A stretch of 64,000 nucleotides of DNA from Paenibacillus sabuli. GTDB taxonomy: Bacteria; Bacillota; Bacilli; Paenibacillales; Paenibacillaceae. The position numbers and the translations under genes are program-made. Location of the stretch: the NCBI RefSeq assembly GCF_014705605.1, contig NZ_JACXIZ010000008.1, positions 37,513 through 101,512 of the forward strand, read 5' to 3'. This document shows positions 33,403-43,196 of the stretch, piece by piece. Each line of letters opens with the position of its first letter. Position 1 is the stretch's first letter. The notes below the pieces were generated by a model, which had not been told where the DNA came from, did not search any database, and worked only from the letters and a program-made list of their open reading frames with translations.

Positions 33403-34946
33403 TCGGAGCGCTGCTGCACGGCCTTGCGGTACTCGCGCGGCGTCGTGCCCGTGATCTGCTTGAACACCTTGGCGAAATAATTCGGATCGTCGTAGCCGAC
33501 ACGGCGAGCCACCTCGGCGACCTTGAGCTCGGTGGCGGCGATGGCCAGCTTCGCCTTGGCGATGCGCACATTCGTCATATAGCCCACGAAGCTCTCGCCG
33601 GTTTCTTTTTTGAACAGGTTGCTGAAATAATTGGGGCTGAGGTGGACGACCCCGGCCACCTCCTTGAGGTCGCAGCGCTCCATATAGTGGCGGTCGATGT
33701 ACTGGATCGCCTTCTCCACGATGTTGCGATTCTGCCCGTGCAGCCAGGTGCGGAATGCCGCCAGGAACTCCGCTGCGCGCGCCGCCGCCCAGCTCGCCAC
33801 GCGCTCGGCGCTCGCCAGCGCATCGAGCGCGTCCAGCCGCTCGGCCAGGGCCGCGGGCTCGCGGCTCAGGCCGAACTCCTTGCCCATGATGCCGGTCAGC
33901 GCCAGGGCCAGCGCCAGCGCCTCGCGCTTGGCACGCGCTGGCCGCAGCGCCCGGAGCCGCTCGACGCGCCGCTCCAGATCGGCCCCGAGCCGGTCGCCCT
34001 CGCCGAGCATGATCGCGGACATGATCGCATTCTGCACAGTCCGGATCTCCGCCTGATCGCGCGGCAGAGCGACGGCCGCGCCAGCAATGTCGCCTCGACC
34101 GGCCCCCGGCTCCGGCAACCGGTCCATGCAGGCCGCCAGCTCGCCCGGCTCCTCCGCCATGCCCGCGCAGCGCGCATGCACCTCGAGGCCCAGCAGCTCC
34201 CGCACCTGCTCCCGCAGCTCGCGCATCAGCTGCGGCAGCGCAGCCGCGGCCTCCGGCGCCACGAACAGGGCGAACGCATCGTACACGACTGGGACGATGC
34301 GCGCGTCCAGCTCGCGGCCGGCGGCGAGCTCCTCGGCGATGTTGAGCACGGCGAATTGGAGCAGGCCGATGTCGTTATAGCCGTAGGCCTTACCCGGGGG
34401 CAGGTACGTATCGACCTGCAGCAGCCAGACCTCGCGGCCCAGGTAATGCTCGCGTACGCCAGGCAGGCTCGCCGCCTCGTACGGCAGACGCAGCATGAGC
34501 GAGCGCACCGTCATCAGCTCCAGCTGGCGCATCCCCTTGCGGCTGCGCTCGCGCTCGGCCTGGCGCCGCCGGATCGCCTCGCGCGCCTGCTCCAGCACCC
34601 GCACGACCTGCTCCTCGGGGCAGGGCTTGAGCAGGAAGTCGAGCACGCCGTAAGGGATCACCGCCTGGGCATATTCAAAATCCTTGTACCCGGTCAGGAT
34701 GACGACAGCGACGTCCGGAGCGCGCAGATGCAGCTCCTTGGTCAGCGCGATCCCGTCCATCTGGGGCATCCGGATGTCGGTCATGACCAGATCGGGGGCC
34801 GCCTCCTCCAATTGCTCCAGCGCCTCGCAGCCGGTGCGGGCCTCGCCCACCACCTCCCACTCCGGCGCGTTGCGCGCGATCAGCGTCTTCATGCCCTCGC
34901 GAATTTTGCGCTCGTCGTCGGCGATCAGCACTCTGCATCGTCTCAT
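33396..34946 (-). CDS. YesN-type response regulator with AraC output domain
   Basis: A 516-residue cytoplasmic regulator. The receiver domain (1-120) keeps Asp10/Asp11, the phosphorylation site Asp57 in LVMTDIRMPQMDG and Lys107 in FLLKPCPEE. A middle region of about 260 residues follows, and the C-terminus holds the AraC pair of helix-turn-helices (LKEVAGVVHLSPNYFSNLFK and YDDPNYFAKVFKQITGTTPR). The start is 12 bases after the kinase stop, so the two are co-translated. As in other YesM/YesN pairs, it should activate the adjacent importer and enzyme genes on detecting an extracellular sugar. Confidence 0.95.
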   Translation of the reverse strand: MRRCRVLIADDERKIREGMKTLIARNAPEWEVVGEARTGCEALEQLEEAAPDLVMTDIRMPQMDGIALTKELHLRAPDVAVVILTGYKDFEYAQAVIPYGVLDFLLKPCPEEQVVRVLEQAREAIRRRQAERERSRKGMRQLELMTVRSLMLRLPYEAASLPGVREHYLGREVWLLQVDTYLPPGKAYGYNDIGLLQFAVLNIAEELAAGRELDARIVPVVYDAFALFVAPEAAAALPQLMRELREQVRELLGLEVHARCAGMAEEPGELAACMDRLPEPGAGRGDIAGAAVALPRDQAEIRTVQNAIMSAIMLGEGDRLGADLERRVERLRALRPARAKREALALALALTGIMGKEFGLSREPAALAERLDALDALASAERVASWAAARAAEFLAAFRTWLHGQNRNIVEKAIQYIDRHYMERCDLKEVAGVVHLSPNYFSNLFKKETGESFVGYMTNVRIAKAKLAIAATELKVAEVARRVGYDDPNYFAKVFKQITGTTPREYRKAVQQRSEC

Positions 34947-34958
34947 GCTCTGTCCTCC

Positions 34959-36752
34959 CTATTCCTGCCTGAGCTCCAGCGGCAGCGTCAGCCGGATCGT
35001 CGTCCCCGCGCCGGGCGCGCTCGCGATATCCAGTCCCGCCGCCTGGCCATAGACCAGCTCCAGCCGCCGCAGCACGCTGCGCATGCCGATGTGCTCCCGG
35101 TCCTGCTGCTCGCTCTGCTCGCGCACGCGTCCACGCTCCCGCTGGGCCAGCAGCTCGCGGATCTCGGCCTCCTCCATGCCGCGGCCGTTGTCCGCGATCA
35201 ATAGACGCAGCTGCTCTCCGCTGTGCGTGGCGACGATGCGAATCCGCATATCGAACGGATGATCGCGGAAGGCATGGACGAAGCTGTTCTCGATCAGCGG
35301 CTGGAGCAGGAAGCGGATAACCTGGGCATCCAGCACCGAGTCGTCCGCCTCGACCGATGTCTCCAGATCGTCCTCGAAGCGCGCCTGCTGGATGGCGAAG
35401 TAATTGCGGATCTGATGCAGCTCGTCGCGCAGCGTCGTCATCCGTCCGACCGGCTCCAGCGCGTAGCGCAGCATTTCCGAGAGGGCGACGATCAGCCGCG
35501 CCGTCTTCATGTCCTCCTTCATGTACAGCTCCCAGTAGATGGTGTCGAGCGTATTGTACATGAAGTGCGGATTGAGCTGCGCCTGCAGCGCGCTCAGCTC
35601 CGCCTCGCGCTCGCGCAGCCGACGCTCGTACACCTCGCGGATCAGCGCGTCGAGGTTGGCCGCCATCGTATTGAAGCCCTGGCCGAGGAAGGCCAGCTCA
35701 TCCTGCGTCCGGATTTCGACGCGCGTATCGAAGCGGCCCTCCCGCAAGCGGCGCATGCCCTGCATCAGCAGCTTGAGCGGCCGCAGCAGCTGCTGGCTCG
35801 TCAGCAGGATGAGCACCCAGGCGATGACGATGCTGACCAGCGCCGAGTACAGCGCGATATTGACGATGATCTCGCTGCGGCTCTGCATATTCTCCAGCGA
35901 CACCCGGCTGACGAGCGTGAAGCCGACCGTATCCGCCTCGCTGTTGGCGTACAGATAGGGCACCTGGCCCTCGCGCCGCACCTGCGTCCCGCGCGCACCC
36001 AGCAGCCGGGCGGCGTCGGCCGTGTCAAGTTCACGGTCGTCGGTATAGAGCAGCTGGTCGCGCTGGTCGAACAGATACACCTGGCCCGCCTCGTCGGCCG
36101 TCAGCTCGCGCAGATAGCGCGAGAACAACTGCTGGTCGAACACCATGATCAGCACGCCGTACGTCTCCAACTGGGCTGTCTTCATCAGGCGCGAGGCTAC
36201 GATCATGCGGCGGTGGCCGCTGCGCTCGATCGCGCTGGGCAGCTCCATGCTGCGCCACACCGTGCTGCCGTTGGTGTCCTCCAGCTCCCGCGCCAGCGAG
36301 GCGTACGTCTGCGGCAGCAGCTTGTTGACCGACTGATTGTTGTCGTAATACACGCGCACGCCCTGCAGATTGTAGACGTAGAGGCTGCTGAGCTGCGGCG
36401 CATCAAGCTTGACCTTGTTGAGCAGCTCGCTGAGCTCCTGGCTGTTGACGTACTGCTCGAAGTCCGACTGCCCTTCCTCCGCGGAGGAGCGCTTGACGAT
36501 CTGCTCCACGTACGGGTGGAAGACGATATAGTCCGACGTGCGATACAAGTTCTGAATATGAATGTCGAGCCGCGCCAGCGCCTGCTCGTTCGCCTTCGTG
36601 TACTGCTTGCTGATCTCCTGCTCGAAGAGGCTCAGGTGAATGCGGTAGGAAATATAGCCGCTGAGGCAGAAGATCAGCAGGATGACCGCCGACAAGCTGA
36701 CGATCAGCTTGGTCTTGAAGCTGTAGCGCATCCCTCGCTCCCCCAGCCGCAT
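34959..36752 (-). CDS. YesM-type sensor histidine kinase
   Basis: A 597-residue membrane kinase. Segments near 14-34 and 297-318 flank an extracellular sensor of about 260 residues. A HAMP domain follows (LLRPLKLLMQGMRRLREGRF), then the phospho-acceptor His396 in ALQAQLNPHFMYNTLD and the HATPase motifs PLIENSFVHAF, DNGRGM and GAGTTIRLTLP. Both the first ATG and one seven codons later have good ribosome sites (AGGAGG and GGGGGAG). The stop of the 851-residue gene overlaps the first ribosome site, so the genes are one unit. Its partner is the YesN protein directly downstream. Confidence 0.95.
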   Translation of the reverse strand: MRLGERGMRYSFKTKLIVSLSAVILLIFCLSGYISYRIHLSLFEQEISKQYTKANEQALARLDIHIQNLYRTSDYIVFHPYVEQIVKRSSAEEGQSDFEQYVNSQELSELLNKVKLDAPQLSSLYVYNLQGVRVYYDNNQSVNKLLPQTYASLARELEDTNGSTVWRSMELPSAIERSGHRRMIVASRLMKTAQLETYGVLIMVFDQQLFSRYLRELTADEAGQVYLFDQRDQLLYTDDRELDTADAARLLGARGTQVRREGQVPYLYANSEADTVGFTLVSRVSLENMQSRSEIIVNIALYSALVSIVIAWVLILLTSQQLLRPLKLLMQGMRRLREGRFDTRVEIRTQDELAFLGQGFNTMAANLDALIREVYERRLREREAELSALQAQLNPHFMYNTLDTIYWELYMKEDMKTARLIVALSEMLRYALEPVGRMTTLRDELHQIRNYFAIQQARFEDDLETSVEADDSVLDAQVIRFLLQPLIENSFVHAFRDHPFDMRIRIVATHSGEQLRLLIADNGRGMEEAEIRELLAQRERGRVREQSEQQDREHIGMRSVLRRLELVYGQAAGLDIASAPGAGTTIRLTLPLELRQE

Positions 36753-36766
36753 TCCGCCTCGCCTCC

Positions 36767-39322
36767 TTACAGGTTAAAATTCAATATTCGCTCGCGTCCG
36801 CCCTCGTCCAGGCGCAGCCGCGTCAGACCGCTGCCGTACGCCCCCTGCCCGTACGGGCAGTCGATCAGTGGATGATCCTCGCCCAGCACAGGCGCGCCGC
36901 CAGCCGTGCAGGTCGTCTCCCAACCGAGCGCCAGCTCGCCGCAAGAGGGCGAGTCATATCGCAGGTCCTCGCCCCGGTGCTCCAGCCGGGCGCCCGCGAT
37001 GCGCCGCGCAAAGGCCTCGAAGGAGCCGTCGGCCGACGCGCTGCCCGCCTCCAGCAGCCAGATGGAGCGCTTCTCCAGACAGAGCAGCTCGCGGTCCTTG
37101 TCCGGCCCGCTGCGCGTGATCGTGTACGGCTTGTTGCAATAGACCGCGACATACGCGTCGCCGTGACGGCCGCATAGCCAGTCTCCCACCTCGGCCACCT
37201 CGTCGAGCTGACCCATCGGGAAGTAGCAATGGGTGTAGCCGGCTTTTTCTTCAATAGTATAAATGTAAGCCAGCAGGTTGCGATATGCAACCGTCTTGGG
37301 ATTGCGATACTGTCCGCCCCAGTACGACGGCCGCGTCGCGGCGGACTTGTTGTCAAAGCAGGTGACGAACACCGGCACGCGCCCGCCGAGCAGCACCTGC
37401 CCGGCCTGCACCTGATGGCCCGCCCGGCCGGCCATCGACTCGACCAGTCCCGAGACCATGTAATCCGCGGTGCGGTAGGTCGAGCAATTGACCCCGCCCA
37501 GCCCCTCGCGGGGAAACAGCCCCATCCGCGTCCGCGTCAGCAGCGGCTCCGGCGACGAAGCGATGCGGGCCAGCTCGCCGGGCACCGCGTAGCCGCTGTC
37601 GATCAGCGTCGCCGCGCCGATCGACAGCCGGTCCTCACGCAGCCGCCGCGGCGCGCCCAGCAGCAGCCAATTGAGATGACTCATGCTCTCCAGCTCCGGC
37701 TGCATCAGCGCATGCTCATAGCAGCGGCCGTGCGTCGTGCCCATCACGCCGTGCTGGCTGTGGGTCGCGATCAGCACGCCGATCAGGTCGAGCAGCTGGC
37801 GCGCCAGAATGCGCATGTACCCAGTCTCCTCGCCGAAGTCGTACAGATTGAGCATCGCCAGTATGTCTTCCTCGTAATACGTGTTGGAATGCCACTCCAT
37901 GAAGCCGTAGCGGCCCTTCTCCTGAATCCAGCGCTCGGCCATGCGTTTGCCCTTCTGAATATGGAAGAGACCGTTCTGCCCGCTGCTGGCGAAGCGCTCC
38001 CCCGGAAAGAGCAGCCCCGCCAAATATTCGGCGCTGTGAAACAGAATCTCATGATTCTCCGAGCGCGTGAACATCATCGACGGCCCCGGCTCGTCCTCCC
38101 AATACTTGAAGCCCAGGATGCACGTCTTCATCCGGGCCATCAGCTCGGCCGGCGCATCGTCGTGTTCGAGCAGGCGATGATAGAGACGCAGCAAGCCGTG
38201 CAGCGCAAAATCGGCGCAATCGTAGCGGCGATTGATATAGGCAATCGTCGCTTCGATCCGCTCCGTCTCCAGCTGCCCCGGGCCGCCAGCGCGCAGCCGC
38301 ATCACCTGCCGGTAGAGATGCTCGCGCACATTCGTGCGCGCCAGCGCCTCCGACGCATAATGCGCCTGCAGCCATCCGCTGCGGCCCGCATACGACGCGT
38401 CCGGCTCCACCGTGACGAACGGCGTCAGCTGCAGCGGCAGCTGCACGCCCTCGATCCGCACATCCGCTGCGAGCGCATCGATGCAGATCGCGTACTCCCC
38501 GGGTCCACCCAGCTCGTCGCCGCAGCACAGCGCCAGCTCCAGGGCATCTCCCACGCCCTGCACCTCGGTGCGCCAGCGCGGCTCGCGCTCGGCCGGATCG
38601 CCGCGCTCGGCGGCGTAGACCGTCACCTCCCAGCGGCTGCCCGCCTGCAGCGGGGATTCCAGACCGAGTCTGATCGTCTCGTGCGGCTCGGCGTACGGCC
38701 GCGGTATATAGAACTTGGCCAGATCCGCTTCCACCGCCTCACGCGCCGGCGGCTCCAGCAGCAGCGGCAGCCGGGTCTCACAGGCACTGTCCTCCACGGT
38801 CAGCCAGAAGGAATTGGTGCAATGCAGATGCACATTGAATAGCAGCACGACGAGGCGATTGTCGCCGCGGTGCAGCGGCACCTCGACCTCCCACTCGCCC
38901 TCGACGCGCCCGAGCCGGCTCGCGTCCAGCACGGGCCGGCCGTTGACCCACAGCTGCACCGCCCCTGCCGCCCACACGCGCAAGCGGCGCGTGCCGCTCT
39001 CCGGCACGGCAATCGCGCTCGCCGCGTACGTCGCGAGCAGGCGGGCGTGAATGCCGAAGCGCGCCCACGTCAGCTTGCGCTCCGCCGGATCACTGCGCTT
39101 GCAGCGCCAACGAAGCCGCTGGCCGTACAAGGCCAGCGGCTCTCCTTCCTGCGGCAAGGCGCCCAAAGGCGCCTCCCGCTTGGCTTCCTGCAGTTCCTGC
39201 GCGTACGGCGCAGTCGGCACGCGGTAGTTCGAATCGTAGCGCTCCGACACATCCCGCTCGAACGGACCGGCATAGATCCAGTCGCGTATCGGCTCCCCTG
39301 CCGCATAGCTCGTGTTTCGCAT
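36767..39322 (-). CDS. Unrecognised 851-residue protein, probable carbohydrate-active enzyme
   Basis: I do not recognise a named family. Residues about 10-200 look like a beta-sandwich (RLRVWAAGAVQLWVNGRPVL, GDNRLVVLLFNVHLH), similar to domains found at the front of glycosidases. Residues about 330-640 are helical and carry conserved-looking polar motifs: SMMFTRSENHEILFHSAEYL, YGFMEWHSNTYYEED and THSQHGVMGTTHGRCYEHAL. These recall the helical toroids of polysaccharide lyases and of some glycosidases. A beta-rich C-terminal part follows (SYWGGQYRNPKTVAY, CYFPMGQLDE). No signal peptide is seen, so it acts inside the cell. It lies between a binding-protein gene and a YesM kinase gene, the usual place for an oligosaccharide-degrading enzyme. 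Confidence 0.65.
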   Translation of the reverse strand: MRNTSYAAGEPIRDWIYAGPFERDVSERYDSNYRVPTAPYAQELQEAKREAPLGALPQEGEPLALYGQRLRWRCKRSDPAERKLTWARFGIHARLLATYAASAIAVPESGTRRLRVWAAGAVQLWVNGRPVLDASRLGRVEGEWEVEVPLHRGDNRLVVLLFNVHLHCTNSFWLTVEDSACETRLPLLLEPPAREAVEADLAKFYIPRPYAEPHETIRLGLESPLQAGSRWEVTVYAAERGDPAEREPRWRTEVQGVGDALELALCCGDELGGPGEYAICIDALAADVRIEGVQLPLQLTPFVTVEPDASYAGRSGWLQAHYASEALARTNVREHLYRQVMRLRAGGPGQLETERIEATIAYINRRYDCADFALHGLLRLYHRLLEHDDAPAELMARMKTCILGFKYWEDEPGPSMMFTRSENHEILFHSAEYLAGLLFPGERFASSGQNGLFHIQKGKRMAERWIQEKGRYGFMEWHSNTYYEEDILAMLNLYDFGEETGYMRILARQLLDLIGVLIATHSQHGVMGTTHGRCYEHALMQPELESMSHLNWLLLGAPRRLREDRLSIGAATLIDSGYAVPGELARIASSPEPLLTRTRMGLFPREGLGGVNCSTYRTADYMVSGLVESMAGRAGHQVQAGQVLLGGRVPVFVTCFDNKSAATRPSYWGGQYRNPKTVAYRNLLAYIYTIEEKAGYTHCYFPMGQLDEVAEVGDWLCGRHGDAYVAVYCNKPYTITRSGPDKDRELLCLEKRSIWLLEAGSASADGSFEAFARRIAGARLEHRGEDLRYDSPSCGELALGWETTCTAGGAPVLGEDHPLIDCPYGQGAYGSGLTRLRLDEGGRERILNFNL

Positions 39323-39385
39323 GACTGCTTCAGCTCCGTTTCATCATGAGTAGTGTGCCGAATTATTCGCAATCAATAGCCCAAA

Positions 39386-41032
39386 TTATTTGTCGATGCC
39401 TTGCTGCTCGCGGATCACGGCGTACAGATCCTCGGCGAGGAAGGCCGTATCCTTATTGTTCGCGTACCAGTCCTTCAACCACGCTTCGGCCTCGGGCCCC
39501 ATCCCGTTTTGGAACACCTTTTGCGCTTCCTCGAGCGCTTGCTGCACCGTATAGTTGGACCCGCTGACGATGGCCTTCGAGTACAGATCGCCGATCGTTT
39601 TGTTCGTCTCGCCGAGCGTCGTCTGCAGCTCCTTGGGCATCTGCGGCATATGCTCGGAGATCGTGATCTCCGAATACGGACGATCCAGATCGATGTAGGC
39701 TTCCAGCCCCTGGTGGAACAGATCCAGCCCTTCCTGCTCGAGCGGCACCTCCGGATTGAATTCCGACTCCATGCCGCATTTGCCCTCCAGGACATACGGC
39801 GCAGTCATCAGCATCTGCAGATCGACCGTGTAGCCCACCTGCTCCGTCTTGTCGTTGTCCAGGGCCACGGGACAGCCGTTCTCGCCCATTTCGTAATGCT
39901 CGCCTTCAACGCCGTACTTGAGCGTCTGCCCCGTCGACGGCTCGATCAGGAAGTCCACGTACGCCATGACCGCTTCGGGATTGTCCGCGCCGCGGTTGAT
40001 GGCCGCCGTCATCTGGACCGGATTGGCGAAGGTCGGCGTGAACGCACCGGCGCGGCTTTCCGGATAAGGAATCGGGATGATTTCGGCGTCCGGCACATTG
40101 TCCTTGAGCGTCTTGTATTCGTTCGTCGTGAAGGTCTTCCAATTGAGCAGCACCGGATAGATGCCGAGCTTGCCCGTCACGAAGTCCTGGCGCGCGTTCT
40201 CGCCGTTTTTGTCGTTCAGGAAGTCGCGGTCAATGATGCCTTCCTCGTACAGGCGCTTCATGAACGAGGCTTCTTCCTCGAAGCTGTCCCAGGCGTAAAC
40301 GATTTCATCGTCTCGCAAAACGAAGCCCATTTTTTGGAAAATCTGATCGAGCGTGCGCGTCGAGTTGCCGCTGACCGCCAGACCGTACGTGTCGTCCTTG
40401 CCGTTGCCGTCCGGGTCCTCGGTACGGAACGCCTTGGCCACCTCGTACAGCTCCTCGGTCGTCTTCGGATATTCGAGACCGAGCTTGTCAAGCCAGTCCT
40501 TGCGGATGAGCACGGCCCGGTTGGGCACGACCTCGTTGAGCCGGCCAAAGTAGTACAGCTTGCCGTCGTCCAGGGTGCCGGCCTTGCGCAGCGCCGGATA
40601 GTCCTCCAGCATCGCCTTGTACGACGTGCTGTGCTCCTCAATCAGCTCGTCGAGCGGCAGGAGCTGCTTTTGTTGGTACCAGATGTTGCGAATAGCGGGA
40701 CTGTACTCGAACAGCAGATCCGGCGCGCTCCCCGAAGCAAGCAGCGTATTGTATTTGTCCTCCGATTCCCAGCGCGGAACCGCGGTGAACGTGACATTGG
40801 CCGGCCCGTTCTCCGACAGCCACCTGGTCCAGCGATTGTCCTCGATCGAGCCTTCGGCCGCCGGCACGCTGCCGCGGTCGTAGATCGCGCTGGAGATGTT
40901 CGCTTTTTCCTTCGGCTCGTTGCCGTCGGCACCGTTTCCGTTATCGGCGGAGCCGCCGCCATCGTTCGACGAGCATCCCGCAATCGCCAGGCTGAGCATG
41001 AGCCCCGCCGCCACAAAACCTTTTTTGTTCAT
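39386..41032 (-). CDS. Extracellular sugar-binding lipoprotein (LplA/YtcQ-type)
   Basis: A 548-residue ABC binding protein. The signal peptide ends at a lipobox (LSLAIAGC|SSN), then a Gly/Asn-rich linker; the body begins AIYDRGSVPAAEGSIEDNRW, a pattern common in these Paenibacillus proteins. LLASGSAPDLLFEYSP and DPDGNGKDDTYGLAVSGN are also typical. ATG 41032 has GGGGG 8 bases upstream; the 14 extra codons of the longer frame would precede the signal peptide. It follows the two permeases and precedes the 851-residue enzyme, which probably acts on the imported ligand. Confidence 0.92.
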   Translation of the reverse strand: MNKKGFVAAGLMLSLAIAGCSSNDGGGSADNGNGADGNEPKEKANISSAIYDRGSVPAAEGSIEDNRWTRWLSENGPANVTFTAVPRWESEDKYNTLLASGSAPDLLFEYSPAIRNIWYQQKQLLPLDELIEEHSTSYKAMLEDYPALRKAGTLDDGKLYYFGRLNEVVPNRAVLIRKDWLDKLGLEYPKTTEELYEVAKAFRTEDPDGNGKDDTYGLAVSGNSTRTLDQIFQKMGFVLRDDEIVYAWDSFEEEASFMKRLYEEGIIDRDFLNDKNGENARQDFVTGKLGIYPVLLNWKTFTTNEYKTLKDNVPDAEIIPIPYPESRAGAFTPTFANPVQMTAAINRGADNPEAVMAYVDFLIEPSTGQTLKYGVEGEHYEMGENGCPVALDNDKTEQVGYTVDLQMLMTAPYVLEGKCGMESEFNPEVPLEQEGLDLFHQGLEAYIDLDRPYSEITISEHMPQMPKELQTTLGETNKTIGDLYSKAIVSGSNYTVQQALEEAQKVFQNGMGPEAEAWLKDWYANNKDTAFLAEDLYAVIREQQGIDK

Positions 41033-41073
41033 CTTCTTCGCCCCCAAGATTAGAATGTGGTGCTTGCCATACA

Positions 41074-41949
41074 TTAGCCCTTCACGGAACCGATCAGCAC
41101 GCCCTTGACGAAATACTTCTGCAAGAACGGGTAGACGAGCAGCATCGGCACGATCATGACAACGACCCCTGCGGACTTGATCGCCTCGGGCGTCATCCGC
41201 GCCGCTTCCTCCGGCTGGAACGAGACCATCTCCTGGGTAATCTGCTGGCTGCGAATCATCTGCTGCACGAGGACGGACAGGTTGTACTTGTCGGTATCGT
41301 TGATATAGATCAGCACATTCATAAACGCATTCCAGTAGTATACCCCATAGAACAGCGACAGCGTAGCGATCATCGGCAACGACAGCGGCAGCATGATCCG
41401 CGCCAGCAGCCGCAGCTCGCCGCAGCCGTCGATGCGGGCGGCCTCTTGCAGTTCCTCCGGCAGATTCTCGAAAAAGCTCTTCATCACCAGCATGTTGTAC
41501 GTGCTGACCAGGGCTGGCAGCCAGATCGCAAAATACGTGTTGATCAGGCCCAATCCCTTGACGACCAGATAGGTCGGAATAATGCCCGCGCCGAACAGCA
41601 TGGTGAACACCATCAGCAGCGTAAACGCCCGGCGGGCATAAAAGTAGCGCCTGGACAGCGGATACGCCGCCAGCATCGTCAGCAGCATGCTCAGGGCAAC
41701 GCCGACCAGCGTGATCAGCAGGCTGTTGCCGAAGGCGCCGATGACATTCGTGCCTTTGAAGAGCATCTCATAAGCATCCAGCGTCCACCCCCGCGGCCAG
41801 ATCGTCACCAGACCGGACATGATCGCGCCCGAATCGCTGAGCGACAGCGCGGCGACATGGACCAGCGGGAACAGGCAGGTCAGCCCGATCAGCGACAACA
41901 GCACGTAATTAACAGCATAGAACCACTTGTCTCCAGTCGTGTCCTTCAC
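41074..41949 (-). CDS. Carbohydrate ABC transporter permease (YtcP/LplC-type)
   Basis: A 291-residue membrane permease with six hydrophobic segments and an EAA loop (LQEAARIDGCGELRLLAR). The ending LQKYFVKGVLIGSVKG is the family's C-terminal signature. The start is GTG 41949 with AAGGGGGTGG upstream, 12 bases past the stop of the LplB-type permease. It forms the membrane channel with that protein. Confidence 0.92.
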   Translation of the reverse strand: MKDTTGDKWFYAVNYVLLSLIGLTCLFPLVHVAALSLSDSGAIMSGLVTIWPRGWTLDAYEMLFKGTNVIGAFGNSLLITLVGVALSMLLTMLAAYPLSRRYFYARRAFTLLMVFTMLFGAGIIPTYLVVKGLGLINTYFAIWLPALVSTYNMLVMKSFFENLPEELQEAARIDGCGELRLLARIMLPLSLPMIATLSLFYGVYYWNAFMNVLIYINDTDKYNLSVLVQQMIRSQQITQEMVSFQPEEAARMTPEAIKSAGVVVMIVPMLLVYPFLQKYFVKGVLIGSVKG

Positions 41950-41961
41950 ACGCCCACCCCC

Positions 41962-42933
41962 TTAAAATAAGCCTTGGTCGAATCGCCGCGCGACCCAATT
42001 GGCCGCGACCACGAGCACCAGCCCCACGAGCGCCTCGAACAGTCCCATCGCCGCGCTCAGACTGAACTGCGCCCCCTTGAGCCCGACGCGATAGATGTAC
42101 GTGCTGATCACCTCGGAGACGTCGGAGACGACGCCGTTCTGCAGCATGAACACCTGGTCGAAGCCGACCTCCATGATGTTGCCGGTAGACAGAATGAAGA
42201 GGATGACAATGATGGAACGGATACCCGGCAGCGTGATGTGCCAGATCTGCCGCAGCTTGCTCGCCCCGTCCATGCTGGCCGACTCGTACAGCCCCGGGTC
42301 GATCGTGGACATCGCGGCCAGATAGATGATCGTGCCGAAGCCCATCTCCTTCCACACGCCCGAGCTGACGAATACCGCGATCCAGGAGATCGGCTTGTAG
42401 AGGAACGGATACGGCTCGCCGAACCAGCGTTCGATCCAGTGGTTGATCGTGCCTGCCTCCATCGAGAACACCGTCACGACGATGCCGCCGATGATGACCC
42501 AATTGAAGAAGTGAGGCAAATACACGATCGTCTGCAACACGCGGCGGAACAGGACTTTGCGCACCTCATTGAGCATCAGCGCCAGGATGATCGGCGCCGG
42601 GAACCCGAAGAGCAGCTGAAGCAGGCTGAGCATCAGCGTGTTGCGGATAATCGAGAGGGTGCGGCTCTGTGTGAACAACAGCTCGAAGTTGTGCAGTCCG
42701 ACCCATGGACTGCCGAACACGCCGTCAAAGAAGTTGTAATCCTTGAAAGCGATCACATTTCCGGCAATCGGCGCATACTTGAAGATGACGTAAAAGGCGA
42801 CGACCGGCAAAAACATCGCGAGCAGCGGAATGTTTTGCCTGAACCGCTTGCGGCTGAATCCCTGCCGCCCGCCCGGCTTGCCCGATTGCGGCCGAGCGGC
42901 CGCCTCCGGGGGCGGGGAAACCGTTGTATTCAT
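41962..42933 (-). CDS. Carbohydrate ABC transporter permease (LplB-type)
   Basis: A 323-residue permease with a proline-rich, basic cytoplasmic N-terminus and an LplB-like first segment (IPLLAMFLPVVAFYVIFKYA) followed by PIAGNVIAFKDYNFF. The EAA-like loop is GLYESASMDGASKLRQIWH. ATG 42933 has AGGAGGG at 8 bases, but this ribosome site is one arm of a 9-bp hairpin (42943-42970). It is the first gene of the unit lplB2-ytcP2-SBP-851 aa-yesM-yesN. Confidence 0.92.
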   Translation of the reverse strand: MNTTVSPPPEAAARPQSGKPGGRQGFSRKRFRQNIPLLAMFLPVVAFYVIFKYAPIAGNVIAFKDYNFFDGVFGSPWVGLHNFELLFTQSRTLSIIRNTLMLSLLQLLFGFPAPIILALMLNEVRKVLFRRVLQTIVYLPHFFNWVIIGGIVVTVFSMEAGTINHWIERWFGEPYPFLYKPISWIAVFVSSGVWKEMGFGTIIYLAAMSTIDPGLYESASMDGASKLRQIWHITLPGIRSIIVILFILSTGNIMEVGFDQVFMLQNGVVSDVSEVISTYIYRVGLKGAQFSLSAAMGLFEALVGLVLVVAANWVARRFDQGLF

Positions 42934-42942
42934 GGTGAAGCC

Positions 42943-42970
42943 CTCCTCTTAGTCCATATTGTAAGAGGAG
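42943..42970 (-). promoter_or_regulatory. Hairpin that hides the lplB2 ribosome site
   Basis: Minus strand CTCCTCTTA, 10-base loop, TAAGAGGAG. The 3' arm contains the GAGGAG of the Shine-Dalgarno sequence, so the folded leader would block initiation. Confidence 0.5.
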
Positions 42971-43065
42971 CGGCAACCCGATTCCTTGAAATTTTACCGG
43001 CGAATCTGGAGAAATACCCGATCTGGTGGAATAAATAGGCGACTTGCGGCGCTTCGCTGCCTCCG

Positions 43066-43196
43066 CGTGATCCTCCGCGCGGTCCTCCACGTGGTCCTCC
43101 ACGTGGTCCTCCGCTCCGCCGCACACCTCGCCGCACGTCTGGCTTTCGCGTGGTCCTCCACGCGCTCCTCCGCGCGCTCCTCCGCGCCGCACGCCT
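43066..43196. repeat. 12-bp GC-rich repeats (GTGGTCCTCCAC-like)
   Basis: Units such as GTGGTCCTCCAC and CGCGCTCCTCCG recur about nine times. Some units are themselves near-palindromic. Confidence 0.6.

Noticed and set aside
33129..36875. 550- and 691-codon plus-strand frames over the YesM/YesN genes
   Set aside because: Arg/His/Gln-rich shadow translations without domains; the minus strand encodes a complete kinase and regulator.
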